Below are positions 55,042 to 63,550 of a stretch of 64,000 nt of DNA, one piece after another. How positions within the stretch are numbered: the first letter of the stretch is position 1; each line of letters opens with the position of its first letter. The DNA is from Micavibrio sp. TMED2 (GTDB lineage: Bacteria; Pseudomonadota; Alphaproteobacteria; TMED2): the NCBI GenBank assembly GCA_002168225.1, contig NHBH01000005.1:1-64000 (forward strand), given 5' to 3'. The position numbers and the translations under genes were made by a program. The notes beneath the pieces are model-generated. The model had not been told where the DNA came from. It saw only the letters and a program-made list of their open reading frames with translations, and did no database searches.

Positions 55042-56409
55042 ATGTCCGGCCCGACCAAACCCGACCATATGCCGATTACCGACCGCCGACAGCTGGTCGA
55101 GGAACTGGAACTCGGCTGCAAACCGGCCGACCAGTACAAGATCGGCACGGAGCATGAGAAATTCGTGTTCTGTAACAAGAACCTGAAGCCTGCCGCCTAT
55201 GATGGTGAAAAGGGCATCCGCACGATCCTGACGGAGCTGCAGGGCATCAGCGGCTGGAAACCGATCATGGAGGGTGAACATATCATCGGCCTGACGGGGG
55301 ATGGTGCCTCGGTCTCGCTCGAACCAGGTGGGCAGCTTGAACTATCCGGTGCGCCGCTGGCTACCATCCACCAGACCTGCAGCGAGTTGAAAAAGCACCT
55401 GACGCTGGCCAAGACCGTCGGCGACCGGCTCGATATCGGTATGCTCGGCATGGGTTTCTCTCCCAACTGGCGGCGGGACGAGATCAACTGGATGCCCAAG
55501 GGGCGTTACGCCATCATGCGTCGGAACATGGAGCGTAAAGGCTCGCTCGGCCTCGATATGATGAGCCGGACCTGTACCGTGCAGGTCAATCTCGACTTCT
55601 CCACCGAAGCCGACATGATCAAGAAGATGCGCGTCTCGCTGGCGCTGCAGCCACTGGCCACCGCGCTGTTTGCCAACTCGCCCTTCACCGAGGGCAAGGT
55701 AAACGGCTATGAGAGCTACCGCGCCCATATCTGGACCGATACCGATGCCGACCGTACTGGCGGTCTCGAACTTGCCTTCGAGGACGGGTTCGGGTTCGAG
55801 CGCTATGTGGATTATGTGCTCGATGTGCCGATGTATTTTGTCTATCGCGACGGCCAGTATCTCGACGCCTCGGATATGTCGTTCCGGGATTTCCTCGCGG
55901 GCAAACTGCCCCTGCTGCCCGGTGAGCTACCGACCATCTCGGACTGGCGCGACCACCTGACCACCGTCTTCCCCGATGTGCGCCTCAAGCGCTATATCGA
56001 GATGCGTGGAGCCGATGGTGGTGCCTGGGACAATCTCTGCGCCCTGCCCGCGATCTGGGTCGGGTTGCTGTATGATAACGATGTACTGGATCAGGCGGAC
56101 CGTCTGGTCAGCGACTGGACCGCCGAAGAGCGCGACAGCCTGCGCAAGCTGACCCCGACCCATGGGCTCAATACTCCATTCCGGGACGGCACCCTGCGCG
56201 ATCTTGGCAAAACCGTTCTCGACCTTGCCCGCGAAGGGCTGAAGCGCCGCGCCGAACTCGACTGGGTCGGTGTCGACGAGCGTGGCTTCCTGAATCCGCT
56301 GTTCGAGACTGTGGAAACCGGCATCACCCCGGCGGCAGAGAAGCGCAAACGGTTTGAGACCGAATGGAACGGTGCCATCGAACCGTTGTACCGGGAGTAC
56401 GCATACTGA
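55042..56409 (+). CDS. gshA: Glutamate-cysteine ligase
   Basis: 455 residues, of the plant/proteobacterial GCS2 type. YKIGTEHEKFVF (about 32-43), IGLTGDGASVSLEPGGQLELSGAP (about 82-105) and the later FRDFLAGKLPLLPGELPTISDW and MRGADGG are diagnostic. It joins glutamate and cysteine, the first step of glutathione synthesis. With two ChaC-like genes in the window (glutathione breakdown) it shows an active glutathione cycle. Its TGA overlaps the next ATG (ATGA). Confidence 0.94.
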   Translation: MSGPTKPDHMPITDRRQLVEELELGCKPADQYKIGTEHEKFVFCNKNLKPAAYDGEKGIRTILTELQGISGWKPIMEGEHIIGLTGDGASVSLEPGGQLELSGAPLATIHQTCSELKKHLTLAKTVGDRLDIGMLGMGFSPNWRRDEINWMPKGRYAIMRRNMERKGSLGLDMMSRTCTVQVNLDFSTEADMIKKMRVSLALQPLATALFANSPFTEGKVNGYESYRAHIWTDTDADRTGGLELAFEDGFGFERYVDYVLDVPMYFVYRDGQYLDASDMSFRDFLAGKLPLLPGELPTISDWRDHLTTVFPDVRLKRYIEMRGADGGAWDNLCALPAIWVGLLYDNDVLDQADRLVSDWTAEERDSLRKLTPTHGLNTPFRDGTLRDLGKTVLDLAREGLKRRAELDWVGVDERGFLNPLFETVETGITPAAEKRKRFETEWNGAIEPLYREYAY

Positions 56410-56708
56410 TGAGCACTTCCACAGAACAGGATGGACTGGCGAGCATCTGCAAACAGATATTGCTCAGCCCCGATCATGCGGAAACCCGGCAACGCATGCT
56501 GGGCCTGATTGGCACCGCATTCTGCCTGTTCACCTTCATGTTTGTGGCTGGCGTCTCAACATCAGAAGCGCCCAGGGTGGGCGCTCTCAATGTTCTGATC
56601 TGGGCCTTGATACGCTCGGTGCCACTGACCCTGATTGCGGGCGTTACAACGCTTGTCGTTACGGCTATTCGTTACAGAAAACAGCAACGTCAGCAATCAG
56701 CAGACTGA
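56409..56708 (+). CDS. Small two-helix membrane protein
   Basis: 99 residues. It has two clear membrane helices (about 30-49 and 63-85) and a basic tail (RYRKQQRQQ). Start ATG 56409 overlaps the gshA stop. Unknown family. Its 3' end overlaps that of the convergent response regulator by 12 bp. Confidence 0.65.
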   Translation: MSTSTEQDGLASICKQILLSPDHAETRQRMLGLIGTAFCLFTFMFVAGVSTSEAPRVGALNVLIWALIRSVPLTLIAGVTTLVVTAIRYRKQQRQQSAD

Positions 56709-57137
56709 ATCGTTTGACGGGTAAAAAACCTGCTCATCCAGAATGCTTAGGATTGCCTCTTCAAACCGGGCGAGTGAAACCGGCTTTTGCAGATAGGCAC
56801 CGAGGTTGAGCGCTTGCACTTCGGCAGCAATCTCTTCCCACTGTCGCCCCGTGCACATCAGGAACGGCGTATCTGCATTCGGACCATCACCGTCTCGCAA
56901 CTCGCGCATAATGTCTGTACCGACAACATCGGCGCCGAGATCCCTGTCCATGACAATCGCATTGAATGTGTGCTCTCTGGCTAGACTCTTGGCGCTGGCA
57001 AGATCGGCAGGCAGGCAGACAGACCAGTTGAGTATGTTTGCGTACTCGGCAATCAATCGACGGTTCGCCGGATCATTATCAATACACAACAGTCTCAGCG
57101 CATCGCTGACTTTATGGTCATGGAAAAATCTGCCCAT
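56697..57137 (-). CDS. Response regulator, receiver domain only
   Basis: 146 residues, one receiver domain with no output domain. The acidic pocket (LLCIDND, about 17-22), phosphoacceptor VMDRDLG (Asp64), Thr/Ser at CTG (about 96) and the conserved Lys118 in YLQKPVS are all present. It would act through a protein partner, as CheY does. No histidine kinase is adjacent. SD near GGGCAGATT is weak. Confidence 0.85.
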   Translation of the reverse strand: MGRFFHDHKVSDALRLLCIDNDPANRRLIAEYANILNWSVCLPADLASAKSLAREHTFNAIVMDRDLGADVVGTDIMRELRDGDGPNADTPFLMCTGRQWEEIAAEVQALNLGAYLQKPVSLARFEEAILSILDEQVFYPSNDSVC

Positions 57138-57356
57138 GGGGGATACCTCGTCTGGTTACCGATGGGCGTTATAGGGGGCGTGGGCAGCGACCGTTCTAGC
57201 CGCCACCCACATGGCTCTTCCCACCGAGTATCGCTTTCACGCGATGACAGGGAGATACTTACCTATACGTAAAGTTTCCAGTTCAGGCAGCGTTGTAACA
57301 ATGTGAAACGCTTATATTTCAACCATATACAGAGACACAAATCAGACGGTCTGGGA

Positions 57357-59096
57357 TCAGTTAAAACTGAGACTATTTATATCGTCTTCATACATAGAGA
57401 TGATTTCCGGCATATTCAGCACTGACCGGATGCTCGACATCGGGTCATCGGCATTGAGTCCCGAGTTGCGCAGCATATAGGTCAGGCGCACAATTTCCCG
57501 CTCGGCACCGAGGCGCACAGCAGCGGCAAGCGCCAGCGGGATGCCCCTCTCATCACCGCTGGCGATAATGATCTCGGCCTGATTGAAGGCCCGGTCGAAA
57601 TCACCCTGACGGTAGTAATAGACAGACAGCGGAATCCGGAACCAGCCTGGCGGATTTGGGCTCATGCCGATACCCCGGTAAATATCCTCCACGCCCTCAT
57701 CCCACATACCTCGTCGGATCTTGTTCCAACCCAGCATGACCCGAGGATCAGCCTTGGACGGATTAAGGGTGACTGCCCATTCATAACATTTGCGCGCCTC
57801 GTCGAGTGCGCCTTGGGCCATCAGGATATTGCCCATATATTCATGGCCGGAAGCATCGGTCGGGTCGAGCCGGATGGCCTGACGCGCCGCTTCCAACCCC
57901 TCGATCAGCGCCGTACGATCTTCAAGATCACTTTGCTTGCTCCAGTCGAGAAAACGCATAAGCGCATAAGCAGCCCATATACTGGCGTCCTGGGTGTCAT
58001 TCTCGATCAACTCATTAAGGCACTTGTGAACCTTTGGCTCAAGCAACTGGGATTTGGTTGCGTCATAGGCATGCCACTGCAACAGGCATTCATAACTGCT
58101 GCCCCCCTCAAAGGCACCGATCCGCTCCTGCAACTCGATATGACGCAAGCCATTGGCCTCCATGATGCCTGTTGGCGCCCCGATTTGTGCAACAATCGTC
58201 CGTACGCTGGTCAGCATCCGGCTCCACAATTCATCATCGACGACATCAAAATCCCGGGTCGTGCTCCAGATGACATTGGCAGTATCGGCATCAGATAGTG
58301 TCATGGTCAGGCGTATATTGTCCTGTATCTGGCTGACGGCACCTCCAATCCGGTAATCCGCAGCAGGATGCACCTCAATCTGCCGCGACTCTTCAAATGC
58401 TGGCACAGACCGGATACGCAACGTTCTGAAATGCGACAGGTCAGAGACCAGCTGAACCTGTATGCCATCAGCGAAATAGCGGAATTCTGGATCGGTAATA
58501 TTATTTGCGAACCGCTCCACCTCAATGATCGGCGGCGAGAGTTCACCGCCGCCAAGATCAACCGGCAAGCCGTAATGCTCGCCATATTGCCGGATCAGCA
58601 AGATCACCAGACCACAAAGCAGCAGCAGGCCGACCACCCCGGCAAATACCGGCAGACCCGCACGGACGGCCCAGGTGGATGGCAGCGGAAATACACGCCG
58701 GGGCGTCACGGCTGGTTCGACCGGCTCCGGTTGTTCAACCTCGACAAATTCAAAGGATGGTTTGTAGGTTCCCTTGGGAATGATGATCCGCAGCGGCTGT
58801 GTTGCCCCCTGCGTGGCATAGAAATGATCCAGCGCCTGCCGCAGGCGGTTCATCTCGACCCGGACGATGCTGTCGCTGCTCGGGTCGAAATCATCGCCGC
58901 GCCCGAGGCCAAGGGTACCGATCGTATAGGCTTTCAGGTGATCACTGCGCCCCTCGAGGGTTTCGTCGACCACAAAGCGCAGCAGCTCGCGCAGGCGGGA
59001 TTTCTCACCCAAGACACCGCTTGTGATGATCTCTTCCGTTGCTGCTTCGATTTGATCGCGGTCAAGCGACAGATCAACTTGCCTGCTCATAGCCAA
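57357..59096 (-). CDS. CadC-like transmembrane protein with TPR repeats
   Basis: 579 residues. The N-terminal 115 residues (RDQIEAATEEIITSGVLGEKSRLRELLRFVVDETLEGRSDHLKAYTIGT; YRVEMNRLRQALDHFYA-like; IIIPKGTYKPSFEF) resemble the DNA-binding part of transmembrane regulators of adenylate-cyclase-like type. One membrane helix lies at about 144-168. The periplasmic part has a TolB-like PAFEESRQIEV... and TPR repeats (about 410-500; HEYMGNILMAQGALDEARKCYEWAV). It is a one-component regulator candidate whose ligand is unknown. Confidence 0.72.
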   Translation of the reverse strand: MAMSRQVDLSLDRDQIEAATEEIITSGVLGEKSRLRELLRFVVDETLEGRSDHLKAYTIGTLGLGRGDDFDPSSDSIVRVEMNRLRQALDHFYATQGATQPLRIIIPKGTYKPSFEFVEVEQPEPVEPAVTPRRVFPLPSTWAVRAGLPVFAGVVGLLLLCGLVILLIRQYGEHYGLPVDLGGGELSPPIIEVERFANNITDPEFRYFADGIQVQLVSDLSHFRTLRIRSVPAFEESRQIEVHPAADYRIGGAVSQIQDNIRLTMTLSDADTANVIWSTTRDFDVVDDELWSRMLTSVRTIVAQIGAPTGIMEANGLRHIELQERIGAFEGGSSYECLLQWHAYDATKSQLLEPKVHKCLNELIENDTQDASIWAAYALMRFLDWSKQSDLEDRTALIEGLEAARQAIRLDPTDASGHEYMGNILMAQGALDEARKCYEWAVTLNPSKADPRVMLGWNKIRRGMWDEGVEDIYRGIGMSPNPPGWFRIPLSVYYYRQGDFDRAFNQAEIIIASGDERGIPLALAAAVRLGAEREIVRLTYMLRNSGLNADDPMSSIRSVLNMPEIISMYEDDINSLSFN

Positions 59097-59252
59097 AGGT
59101 CAGTTAGGTTGTTTCGGGCGCTGTGCAATTTTTATATGTCTTATGATTTAGCACAGATTGTTAAACGCGAAACTAACCTAGCATATTTTATTACGCAGCA
59201 AAGGGAATTAACCCCCTAATTTTCAGGTGTTTTTGCCGCCCCTGCAGGGCAA

Positions 59253-60203
59253 TCACCGGTCAGGCCGTGGCTGGGGGTCGTCCAGATCACGTTTCGGTGC
59301 GGGGCCGTTTCTGACGATTGGGCGCGCCTGTTCCGCACGCTTGTCCGACAATTCCTGCCATTGTTGTCGCAGGGCCGGGTCGAGGACACCGGCAGCCTCA
59401 TGCCGCTCAAGCTGCCGGGTGACAAATCCCTGCAATCGGTCAAGCGCAGCTGCTTCATCGCGGCCATCAGCCATGCCCATTATCGCATAGGTCTGTTCCG
59501 CCGGGCCATGCTGGCCAGTGGCGATCAGATAGTCACCGGCACCGATCAGCGCCCGCCGGGCCAGCACGCCGATATCATTGGCTGCTTGCGCAATCATATG
59601 GCTGTCGGTTTCGGACACACCTAGTGCCGCTGCTGCCGTGGCAAGGTCAGCGAGGTGGTGGATCGCCTGCGCACCAACCAGATCGGCCGGATCATCCTTG
59701 AACTTGCCGATAAAGCCGCGGGCAGGCTCGTCAGGATTGCGGGCATCGGTCACCGTGCCTGGCAGCAGGTTATCGAGCGTGGCTGGCAGGGCCCCGGCGC
59801 GCATACCGCTCATCAACTCGCCGGCGCGAACTGCCCGCTCCCCGGCCTGTGCCGTCATCAGGGCATTTTTCACATCATTGCTGACCAGCCGGAAATTGAC
59901 CGCAACCTGCCCGAGCAGGGGTACTGCTCGCGGCATGCCCTTCTCGCTGGTCACATCATCATGGGCCTGGGCAATCGCTTCGGCATCGACACCGGCCTTC
60001 TTCAACCCGGTCGCCAGCTTGCCTTCATCGCGGATGCCATAGAGATCCTGCTGTGCCTCACGGGGCAGATCGGCCTCCGCCTTATGGATGGCGAGCAGCT
60101 TGGCCTGCAGCTCAATCGCCTTATCCTTGTCAAAGCGTACCACAGCCGCGATCAGCGAGGCTGTTGGCTTGTTCAGGATTTCACGAAATCGGGCAGTAGA
60201 CAT
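59253..60203 (-). CDS. Hypothetical helical protein
   Basis: 316 residues, almost wholly alpha-helical and Ala-rich (ASLIAAVVRFDKDKAIELQAKLLAIHKAEADLPREAQQ). No signal peptide or membrane helix, and no domain recognised. It lies 68 bp past the stop of the second NAS-like gene on the same strand, so might be cotranscribed with the metallophore-type operon, though its composition does not suggest a metal role. Confidence 0.55.
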   Translation of the reverse strand: MSTARFREILNKPTASLIAAVVRFDKDKAIELQAKLLAIHKAEADLPREAQQDLYGIRDEGKLATGLKKAGVDAEAIAQAHDDVTSEKGMPRAVPLLGQVAVNFRLVSNDVKNALMTAQAGERAVRAGELMSGMRAGALPATLDNLLPGTVTDARNPDEPARGFIGKFKDDPADLVGAQAIHHLADLATAAAALGVSETDSHMIAQAANDIGVLARRALIGAGDYLIATGQHGPAEQTYAIMGMADGRDEAAALDRLQGFVTRQLERHEAAGVLDPALRQQWQELSDKRAEQARPIVRNGPAPKRDLDDPQPRPDR

Positions 60204-60271
60204 CAGGCTGACGGGCTGCGTTTGGACATATCATTACACTATCGCAGCGTAAGGAAACCGCAAACGGCAAG

Positions 60272-61399
60272 CTATTGGGCATTCAGGGAAACCAGCCACA
60301 GGTTCTTGTTGAAATTCATATGCGGCATATAGCGGCTGAACCGATAGTCCAGCTTGGAATCATGGCCGATTTCACCATGCAGACCGAATGGCGGAATAAA
60401 TGCCTGGGACGAATTGTAATACTGCTCGGTCCGATCCGATTGCCCCACATGCTGCATGCCATAGCCGGAAATATCGTCATAACCGACCGGGCGATAGAGC
60501 AGCGCCCGCAAGCCGTCGACACTGCGCATCAGGATACGCTTGGGCGTACCGGTGCGCAGGGCCTGAGCCACGGTATCGCGCACCCCCAGCGTATTGGAGG
60601 CGACGAAAATAATCGTATGACCCTTGAAGTCGAAGCTGCGCCCATCGGTCGGCACAACGGTGATTTCCTTGTCCAGCCCAAGATTGCGCAGCATCCGGTT
60701 GGCCACCTGGCAGCAGCGCGGGTTGTGATCCAGTACCGTGATCGGCACCCCGGCCATGTCATAGAGCATGATCGCAGTCAGCGGCAGCGCGCCACCGCCA
60801 ACAATCGCAATCCGGTCACGGGCACGGGTCAGGGACAGCCCCGGTTCACCGCGATGCAGCAGTCCGAGTTCGGTATCACAAAGGCCGGTATAGTTATCAT
60901 AGTACCAGAATTGCCGGAGCGTACTGGACGACATCCGACGCTCCTTAAGCAACTGCTCCGACCACGCCCGCTCAATGCGTCGTTCGCCAGCACACATGCG
61001 CGATTGGGCAAAGCCGGCCAGATTGCGCACCCGCTTGTCGAACATCACCGACATCTCGACCGCCGGGGACAGTGGTGCCCGGAGCAGGTCGAAGAAACCG
61101 GCAAAATCATTGCGGATGGCCTTGTCGCCATCGAGTGAGTTGGGCAGACGACGCAAGGCCATGACGTTGCGCATGACCGCATTGAAGACCCGGTCACCGC
61201 CGGTTATCTCATGGATCGGCAACACATCCTCGGGATCGACCGATGGCGGGCGATTGCCACGTCCCCACAGCTTCGCACGGCCACCGTGCAAACCGTGGCC
61301 GAGCGATTCATGGTCAGGCGGCAGCGGCACCATGCCCTCTTCGAGCTTGGCGTTATTCGCAATCTGAACCAGCGATTTCGGTGCAAGTGATGCCATCAT
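60272..61399 (-). CDS. Nicotianamine synthase-like protein 1
   Basis: 375 residues. The C-terminal Rossmann core reads RIAIVGGGALPLTAIMLYD (about 197-215), the NAS/CntL signature V-G-x-G-x-L-P-L-T, then VTVLDHNPRCCQVANRMLRNLG. Upstream WSEQLLKERRMSSSTLRQFWYYDNY is shared with the paralogue. NAS-like enzymes transfer aminocarboxypropyl groups from SAM, as in nicotianamine and staphylopine. The N-terminal 100 residues are unlike the paralogue. It follows that gene by 21 bp. Start is ATG 61399 or 61396. Confidence 0.75.
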   Translation of the reverse strand: MMASLAPKSLVQIANNAKLEEGMVPLPPDHESLGHGLHGGRAKLWGRGNRPPSVDPEDVLPIHEITGGDRVFNAVMRNVMALRRLPNSLDGDKAIRNDFAGFFDLLRAPLSPAVEMSVMFDKRVRNLAGFAQSRMCAGERRIERAWSEQLLKERRMSSSTLRQFWYYDNYTGLCDTELGLLHRGEPGLSLTRARDRIAIVGGGALPLTAIMLYDMAGVPITVLDHNPRCCQVANRMLRNLGLDKEITVVPTDGRSFDFKGHTIIFVASNTLGVRDTVAQALRTGTPKRILMRSVDGLRALLYRPVGYDDISGYGMQHVGQSDRTEQYYNSSQAFIPPFGLHGEIGHDSKLDYRFSRYMPHMNFNKNLWLVSLNAQ

Positions 61400-61420
61400 C
61401 AAGCAGATGCCATCTCCGGC

Positions 61421-62425
61421 TTATCCCAACCGCATCTTCCGGGTCGGGCATTCGGTATTGGTGCAGGACTGGCACTTGTCGTGATCCGACTTTGCCGCCT
61501 GTACCTGCCGCAAGGCCAGATCAGGACCCGGTGAGAATGTCAGCAGGGTATTGATAACGCGGTCATTGGTCGGGCTGCCACCGGTATAGGTAAGCCCCAG
61601 CTCCCGCAGGCCCTGTACATCCGATGGCGGATACAGAACCGCCCGCAGACCACGGGCAGAGCGTACCCCGATCATCGCATTCGGTGACTGGTCCAGAATA
61701 CGCTCGGCAACTGCTTTTTGGTTCGGCACGAGGGCTGCAACCATGGCATGGGTGACGTCACGGAATTCCGCATCCTCACCGCTGGCATGGACCACCTTGA
61801 TCTTGCGATCGAGATTGAGGCGACGCAGCAAGGCCTGTGACTGCTTGACCGCCACCGGATCATTATCAACGCAAGTGACAGTGGCACCGGTTTGCAGATG
61901 CAGGTCGATCGCGGTCAGCGGCAGCGGGCCACTGCCAACGAAAACCACATGGCTGTCGGCATCCGGGCGCTTGCCCTGATCCGCCCAGTGTTTGACCTCA
62001 AGCGCGGTCAGTTCCTTGTAGTTGTCGCGGTACCAGAACTGCTCAAGCGTATCGAGATCGAGCCGACGCTCGCGGAGCAGCTTGGCACTCCACCAGTTTT
62101 CCATGGCCCCTTCGGCTGCCGAGAGCTTGTTCCAGAGCTTTTCCTGAACCGCCTTCACCTGCTTGTTGTCGAGCACGGCAAGCGCGGTTGCGGCGCTGGC
62201 AGGCTCGGTAATGGTGCCGACCAGCTTGGAGAGCACCTCGTTGATCACCGGGTTGTCCGGTGACAGGTCGGTCTGCTCTTCCAGCGTTGCGGCGGCGGTC
62301 AGGATCGTATTGACGATCCGATCGGCCTGCTGCTTGTCGAGCGGATTGGCCTCATTGCCACGTTTTGCCGAGCGATGCAGCGGATGGGAGCGGATGACGG
62401 CGCGGCGGGATGGTTGTGCACTCAT
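61421..62425 (-). CDS. Nicotianamine synthase-like protein 2
   Basis: 334 residues. WWSAKLLRERRLDLDTLEQFWYRDNYKEL matches the block in paralogue 1. HVVFVGSGPLPLTAIDLHLQTGATVTCVDNDP (about 159-190) is the canonical NAS motif. Unique to this copy is a cysteine-rich tail, CQSCTNTECPTRKM, which could bind zinc or a cluster. It starts by overlapping the methyltransferase end (ATGA, 4 bp), confirming an operon. Substrate choice is unknown; a zinc/iron metallophore precursor is a reasonable inference. Confidence 0.78.
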   Translation of the reverse strand: MSAQPSRRAVIRSHPLHRSAKRGNEANPLDKQQADRIVNTILTAAATLEEQTDLSPDNPVINEVLSKLVGTITEPASAATALAVLDNKQVKAVQEKLWNKLSAAEGAMENWWSAKLLRERRLDLDTLEQFWYRDNYKELTALEVKHWADQGKRPDADSHVVFVGSGPLPLTAIDLHLQTGATVTCVDNDPVAVKQSQALLRRLNLDRKIKVVHASGEDAEFRDVTHAMVAALVPNQKAVAERILDQSPNAMIGVRSARGLRAVLYPPSDVQGLRELGLTYTGGSPTNDRVINTLLTFSPGPDLALRQVQAAKSDHDKCQSCTNTECPTRKMRLG

Positions 62426-63132
62426 TTCGCCACCTCAACAGCAACAGGAGCCGTAAAACGGAACAGCAGTTTGTGGTTCTGATAGAAGTCGAGCGCGTCC
62501 ATCACCTGCGTGAACAGCGGATCGGTCGCGGTCCATGGTGTGAAGTTGTCGAGTTTGAACGCCTGAACGGCAGCGGTGAAACCGGCTGCCTCAAAGGCGC
62601 GGACGTAATCTTCCGGGCTGTAATCCTGCGGCGCGATCTTTGCCGTCTCGGCAATATAGGTACGCCATTCCGGCCAGCGCGGGTTCGCGGTATGGCAACC
62701 GGTCGCGGCGTAATAGCGACCACCCGGCTTCAGCCATTTCGCCATGTCGCGAGCATGGGCCTCAATGTCGGGCAGGAGGTAGATAACCTCATGGCTGATC
62801 GCAACATCATACAAATGCGATTCGGACTCATTCGCATCTATTGTCGAAAATGATAGCGGTAAATGACCGTATTTCTGGGCCGCATCGGCAACCGCCTGGG
62901 CGGCAATATCCACGCCCTTGCCGCGGGCAAAAGGCCGCCGCTCAAGCAAGCGTGCAAGCAGACCGCCGGTATTGCAGCCGTAATCGAGTACGGTTGCCTC
63001 GGACAGATCACCTTCGCGCATCAGGTCAATCATTCGGTCCCACAGGATGAGGTGGTCATCGCTCATCTGTCGGTCCTCTTGCGGGTCTTTCAGCCAGCGA
63101 TCGATCGGTGCTGCGTTAGTCGCCTGTAACAT
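62422..63132 (-). CDS. SAM-dependent methyltransferase, metallophore-operon first gene
   Basis: 236 residues from ATG 63132 (MLQATNAAPIDRWLKDPQED). The class I methyltransferase core is VLDYGCNTGGLLARLL (about 47-62, motif I), DIAAQAVADAAQKYG, YDVAISHEVIYLL (motif IV) and WLKPGGRYYAATG. It probably N- or O-methylates a small product built by the NAS-like enzymes. The Zur-like palindrome lies about 94 bp upstream. The upstream in-frame extension to 63267 would run through that operator, so ATG 63132 is preferred. Confidence 0.78.
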   Translation of the reverse strand: MLQATNAAPIDRWLKDPQEDRQMSDDHLILWDRMIDLMREGDLSEATVLDYGCNTGGLLARLLERRPFARGKGVDIAAQAVADAAQKYGHLPLSFSTIDANESESHLYDVAISHEVIYLLPDIEAHARDMAKWLKPGGRYYAATGCHTANPRWPEWRTYIAETAKIAPQDYSPEDYVRAFEAAGFTAAVQAFKLDNFTPWTATDPLFTQVMDALDFYQNHKLLFRFTAPVAVEVAK

Positions 63133-63225
63133 GCTGATTTCCTTAGTTCTATTTGAAGATGCTTTCAGACAGGTACTTGGGAGATACAGCCCGGCCCGAA
63201 AGATGATATGGGTCAATTCGCGACA

Positions 63226-63246
63226 AAGTGTTATATTATAACACTT
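63226..63246. promoter_or_regulatory. Zur-type palindrome (zinc-uptake regulator box)
   Basis: AAGTGTTATA-T-TATAACACTT: perfect 10-bp arms around a single base. It matches the general proteobacterial Zur consensus TGTTATAnTATAACA. On the minus strand it contains TATAAT, a possible -10 element, so binding could block transcription of the methyltransferase-NAS operon when zinc is sufficient. Confidence 0.75.
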
Positions 63247-63312
63247 CAACCTGCAACTGGATTTCATGACAGTTTGGGGACCCGGGAAAAGCTGCTTACT
63301 CCGTTAATGCGA

Positions 63313-63334
63313 TTTAGACTCATTTGCATCTAAA
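63313..63334. promoter_or_regulatory. Inverted repeat TTTAGA...TCTAAA
   Basis: Six-base arms separated by CTCATTTGCA, in the divergent promoter region between the Zur box and the Fur box. It could be an operator for a further metal regulator; not matched to a known consensus. Confidence 0.35.
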
Positions 63335-63391
63335 CCAGACAGAAAAGCGCCAGAAACACCCAGGCACCAACATCATGAAGGCAACCTGAAA

Positions 63392-63408
63392 TTGAGAATC
63401 AATCTCAA
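63392..63408. promoter_or_regulatory. Inverted repeat, possible weak Fur/Irr-like site
   Basis: TTGAGA and TCTCAA around ATCAA in the same divergent regulatory region. Weak resemblance to Fur/Irr-type boxes only. Confidence 0.35.
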
Positions 63409-63511
63409 CTGAGTCGCTGATATAAACTTACCGGTTGAAAATGCAAATGAAATTTTCTCCTGCGCGCGCCTCTTCCATGCCGCTTGCAAAACATGTGACT
63501 TCAGTTACCAT

Positions 63512-63536
63512 GCAAATGAGAATGATTATCATTTGC
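63512..63536. promoter_or_regulatory. Fur-type box
   Basis: GCAAATGA...TCATTTGC arms around GAATGATTA. The core AATGAGAATGATTATCATT is close to the Fur consensus GATAATGATAATCATTATC. It lies 15 bp before ATG 63551, within the leader or promoter of that gene, consistent with iron repression. Confidence 0.7.
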
Positions 63537-63550
63537 TTTCGGGAGCGATC

